From assembly GCA_001798595.1 (NCBI GenBank), contig MGSS01000011.1, forward strand, positions 1 to 32,497: a DNA stretch of 32,497 bases. The letters run 5' to 3'. The DNA is from Deltaproteobacteria bacterium RIFCSPLOWO2_12_FULL_60_19 (GTDB lineage: Bacteria; Desulfobacterota; Binatia; UBA9968). The notes beneath the pieces were generated by a model. The model was given only the letters and a program-made list of their open reading frames with translations. It did no database searches and had not been told where the DNA came from. The translations under genes and the position numbers were made by a program. Below are positions 30,792 to 32,497 of the stretch, piece by piece. The stretch's first letter is position 1, and each line of letters opens with the position of its first letter.

Positions 30792-30819
30792 TCACGTTTG
30801 CTCAATTGCGCAAACGTGA
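30792..30819. promoter_or_regulatory. 28 bp near-perfect palindrome
   Basis: Arms TCACGTTTGC (30792-30801) and GCAAACGTGA (30810-30819) are exact inverse copies around TCAATTGC, which itself contains the palindrome CAATTG. It lies 27 bp after the dehydrogenase stop and 125 bp before the antitoxin gene. There is no following T-run, so a rho-independent terminator is not supported; an operator or recombination site is possible. Confidence 0.55.
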
Positions 30820-30905
30820 TAAATGAGCCGCATGGAAGAACCGGCCTACAGGCAATCGCGCCTCTGCCGTCTCTTGGGCCTTGCTCTGCCGCCCGGCGGG
30901 CAAAG

Positions 30906-30934
30906 TTGACGCAGGGAGAATTTAAGGCTAGGAT
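30906..30934 (+). promoter_or_regulatory. Promoter of the MazE-like gene, probably leaderless
   Basis: TTGACG (30906-30911), 17 bp spacer, TAGGAT (30929-30934), then 9 bp to the ATG at 30944. The start of transcription would be within 3 nt of the ATG. No convincing ribosome binding site is seen. Confidence 0.55.
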
Positions 30935-30943
30935 GTTTTCGTT

Positions 30944-31129
30944 ATGACGGCAATTGCCAAGAAACTGGACGAAAAGCTTAGCCGGTGGTCGCCCGAAACG
31001 GCTGAGCAAGTTGAGCGACTCGTGGCTGAAATCATCGACCTAGCCGATCATGATGCGCTGGACCTGGCTCGTTCCCGCCAGGTTGAGCAGGAAGTGCTCG
31101 ACATCATCGATGAACCCAAAGCCCGGTGA
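30944..31129 (+). CDS. Small MazE-like antitoxin candidate
   Basis: A 61-residue acidic, mostly helical protein (MTAIAKKLDEKLSRW, then ETAEQVERLVAEIIDLADHD, ending EQEVLDIIDEPKAR). Short acidic proteins of this shape are common as the first gene of MazF-type toxin-antitoxin pairs. The stop overlaps the next frame's GTG start as GTGA, as expected for such a pair. The AbrB fold of classical MazE is not visible, so the family is tentative and rests largely on the neighbour's MazF-like C-terminus. Confidence 0.6.
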   Translation: MTAIAKKLDEKLSRWSPETAEQVERLVAEIIDLADHDALDLARSRQVEQEVLDIIDEPKAR

Positions 31130-31323
31130 AGTGTGGAGGAGACCGTCGTAGCCCTTACGAAATCGCCCTGGGCAAACTAAGGTTTTTAAACGAAGCGTCG
31201 GTCGCAAACGTCCAAGGCATCGGCTCTATCCCCCTGCCCCGCTTGCAGCGCCGACTCGGCTCACTCCCTGCCGAGATTCTGGACAGGATCAAACAGGCCA
31301 TCCGCTTCTCATTGACTCTGTAA
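31126..31323 (+). pseudogene. MazF/PemK-type toxin remnant lacking the N-terminal half
   Basis: A 65-residue frame starting at GTG 31126, overlapping the antitoxin stop. From about residue 23 it follows the C-terminal half of MazF endoribonucleases: ASVANVQGIGSIPLPRLQRRLGSLP, then EILDRIKQAIRFSLTL. MKCGGDRR at the start recalls the MKRGD opening of MazF, but the intervening strands with the RGDVYxVDL region and catalytic arginine are missing (family length about 110). An internal deletion of about 45 codons fits best. The toxin is probably inactive. Without a database comparison a different small protein cannot be excluded. Confidence 0.6.
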
Positions 31324-31372
31324 TAGCTCTGACTGGTTTCTTCCGCGCAAGTCTTAAATAGCTTGATTCTCT

Positions 31373-31405
31373 GCGGGCTTCTATTCCATGATGGGAGAAG
31401 CCCGC
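31373..31405 (+). promoter_or_regulatory. Stable hairpin in front of the EamA-type transporter gene
   Basis: Perfect 10 bp arms GCGGGCTTCT (31373-31382) and AGAAGCCCGC (31396-31405) with a 13 nt loop, ending 7 bp before the ATG at 31413. The right arm and loop hold GGGAG, the only ribosome-binding-like sequence, so the stem may mask it. No U-run follows, so it is unlikely to be an ordinary terminator. Confidence 0.55.
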
Positions 31406-31412
31406 ACAACGT

Positions 31413-32282
31413 ATGACCTTCCTGCCTCAAATCGTGGCCATCGCCTGCGCCATGTCCTACGCCGCCTGCAACATCGCCGCGCGGTTCGGGCTCAAATATT
31501 CCAATCCGGTCACCATGACGCTGGTCTCGTTTACCACGCAAACGTTGGTCCTGGGATCCATTGTGTTGCTTTCCGGAAGCATTCCCCCTCTAACCTACTT
31601 TCCCGCCGTCTTGTTCATAGCGATCGGCTTCGTCATGCCGATCATCCGAACGCTCACCTACATCGGCGTCGTGAAGATGGGCGTGTCGCGCAGCGTCTCT
31701 CTGAGATCGAGCTATCCCCTGTTCGGCGCGCTCTTCGCGCTGATTTTTCTCGACGAAGAGCCCCAACCGCTGGTTTTGGCGGGCACCGTCCTGGTTGTCG
31801 CCGGAAGTTGCTTCATCACCTGGCAGCGAGACGCCAGTCCGTCGGCAGGCCGTTGGTGGTATGCCCTCTTTCCTCTAACCGCGGCGATCATATCGGGCCT
31901 GATCCAGCCGGTCGTTCGCTACGGGCTTAGCTTCTCCCGTTACCCGCTTTTCTTCACGGCGCTGGTCGGCGCAACGTCGCTCTCGGTCAACCTCACCGCC
32001 CTGCCGCTCATCCGCCGGGTCCAACGACCCGTCTGGGACCGCAAAGGCTTAAAGAGTTTGATCGTCGCTTCGCTGTTCGAGAATCTGGGATTTCTCCTCT
32101 TTGTCACCGCGTTCGGCATGGCCCCGGTCGCCAGCGTCTCCCCGCTGATCGCAACCAGCCCGATGTTTGTCGTGTTCGCAACCTTGCTGATCTTTCGCGA
32201 TCTCGAACACGTGAGCCGGGGAACGATCGTCGGCACACTGCTGACCGTCGCCGGGACGATTGCCATCACGTTGAGCCGGTGA
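31413..32282 (+). CDS. EamA-type (DMT superfamily) ten-helix transporter
   Basis: A 289-residue membrane protein with two five-helix EamA repeats. Helix segments are seen at about residues 5-25, 33-55, 62-80, 93-113 and 117-135 in the first half, and 147-170, 176-198, 213-235, 240-260 and 265-285 in the second. The short interhelix loops and SPLIATSPMFVVFATLLIF are typical of drug/metabolite exporters. The substrate is unknown. The ATG at 31413 is preceded by a hairpin that may control translation. It may be expressed separately from the toxin-antitoxin-like pair about 90 bp upstream. Confidence 0.88.
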   Translation: MTFLPQIVAIACAMSYAACNIAARFGLKYSNPVTMTLVSFTTQTLVLGSIVLLSGSIPPLTYFPAVLFIAIGFVMPIIRTLTYIGVVKMGVSRSVSLRSSYPLFGALFALIFLDEEPQPLVLAGTVLVVAGSCFITWQRDASPSAGRWWYALFPLTAAIISGLIQPVVRYGLSFSRYPLFFTALVGATSLSVNLTALPLIRRVQRPVWDRKGLKSLIVASLFENLGFLLFVTAFGMAPVASVSPLIATSPMFVVFATLLIFRDLEHVSRGTIVGTLLTVAGTIAITLSR

Positions 32283-32301
32283 AGCAGGCTGTTGAAAAAC
32301 T

Positions 32302-32391
32302 CCGTTCATCCTTCGACCCTTCGAGGGGCCTCAGGGCAGGCCCCCTCGACAGCCTTTAGTCCCGAGCCTGTCGAGGGGTCAGGACGAACGG
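32302..32391. repeat. REP-like palindromic repeat near the right edge
   Basis: Outer arms 32302-32326 (CCGTTCATCCTTCGACCC...) and 32367-32391 (ending GGACGAACGG) are imperfect inverse copies. An inner hairpin pairs TCGAGGGGCCT (32321-32331) with AGGCCCCCTCGA (32338-32349), with one bulge. TCGA-rich palindromes of this kind are dispersed between genes in many uncultured bacteria. The rest of 32283-32497 shows no gene; GGAAAATTTCC at 32411-32421 is a short palindrome, and a TACAAT at 32475-32480 has no good -35. Confidence 0.65.
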
Positions 32392-32497
32392 AGGATGGAT
32401 TGAAATCATTGGAAAATTTCCGTTCGTGCTGAGACTTGTATGATGGATGTCGGGGCTCACACCGAGTGCTCTGGTACAATGGTTTCAACGAAAACCA

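Noticed and set aside
30792-30819. Rho-independent terminator for the dehydrogenase gene
   Set aside because: The stem is good but no T-run follows on either strand.
31126-31323. Functional MazF toxin
   Set aside because: The N-terminal strands and catalytic region are missing; only the C-terminal half can be recognised.

Overview
The window looks like one contig of a GC-rich, uncultured Gram-negative bacterium. The core block pheA-hisC-tyrA-aroA-cmk-rpsA-sppA-ihf has the order familiar from delta-proteobacterial and related lineages. The flanks are rich in stand-alone amidohydrolases, molybdenum hydroxylases and an orphan solute-binding protein, as in metagenome-derived Desulfobacterota/Binatota, NC10, Rokubacteria and Tectomicrobia. 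This placement is inference from gene content and order; no rRNA or other marker is present.

Layout. 1-2211 (minus): a MerR-type regulator followed 5 bp later by mutS, which runs off the left edge; the pair has a clear sigma70-like promoter and a dyad operator. 2293-4193 (minus): a small-gene island with a ribbon-helix-helix-like protein, a DUF2442 protein, a one-TM hypothetical protein and a VapBC-type toxin-antitoxin pair with its own promoter. 4228-18557 (minus): thirteen co-directional genes, mostly separated by fewer than 30 bp or overlapping. In transcription order they are pheA, hisC, tyrA, aroA (aromatic amino acid synthesis), cmk, rpsA, sppA, an IHF/HU gene, a HIT protein, a LapA-like membrane protein, a BchI-like AAA+ ATPase, a vWA protein and an orphan molybdenum hydroxylase large subunit. 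The AAA+/vWA/hydroxylase end may be a separate maturation module attached to the housekeeping operon.

18659-20606: an RluA-type pseudouridine synthase, a small lipoprotein and a DUF4160-DUF2442 pair whose second gene is a paralogue of the one in the first island. 20677-30764: a catabolic-looking region with an ACMSD-like amidohydrolase, a MaoC-like protein, a solute-binding-like protein without a signal peptide, a predicted lipoprotein amidohydrolase, a complete three-subunit molybdenum hydroxylase (FAD, 2Fe-2S, Mo), a translationally coupled amidohydrolase and a D-2-hydroxyacid dehydrogenase. A nested palindromic repeat separates the last two. A plausible but untested reading is ring hydroxylation followed by hydrolytic or decarboxylating steps on an aromatic or heterocyclic compound.

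30792-32497: a MazE-like antitoxin gene overlapping a MazF gene that has lost its N-terminal half, a ten-helix EamA-type transporter preceded by a strong hairpin, and a REP-like palindrome near the right edge. Several promoters place the -10 box 6-9 bp before the start codon, suggesting leaderless transcripts. No tRNA, rRNA, CRISPR array, transposase or phage gene was seen, and no gap over 300 bases lacks a feature except 29429-29738, which is filled by the nested repeat.
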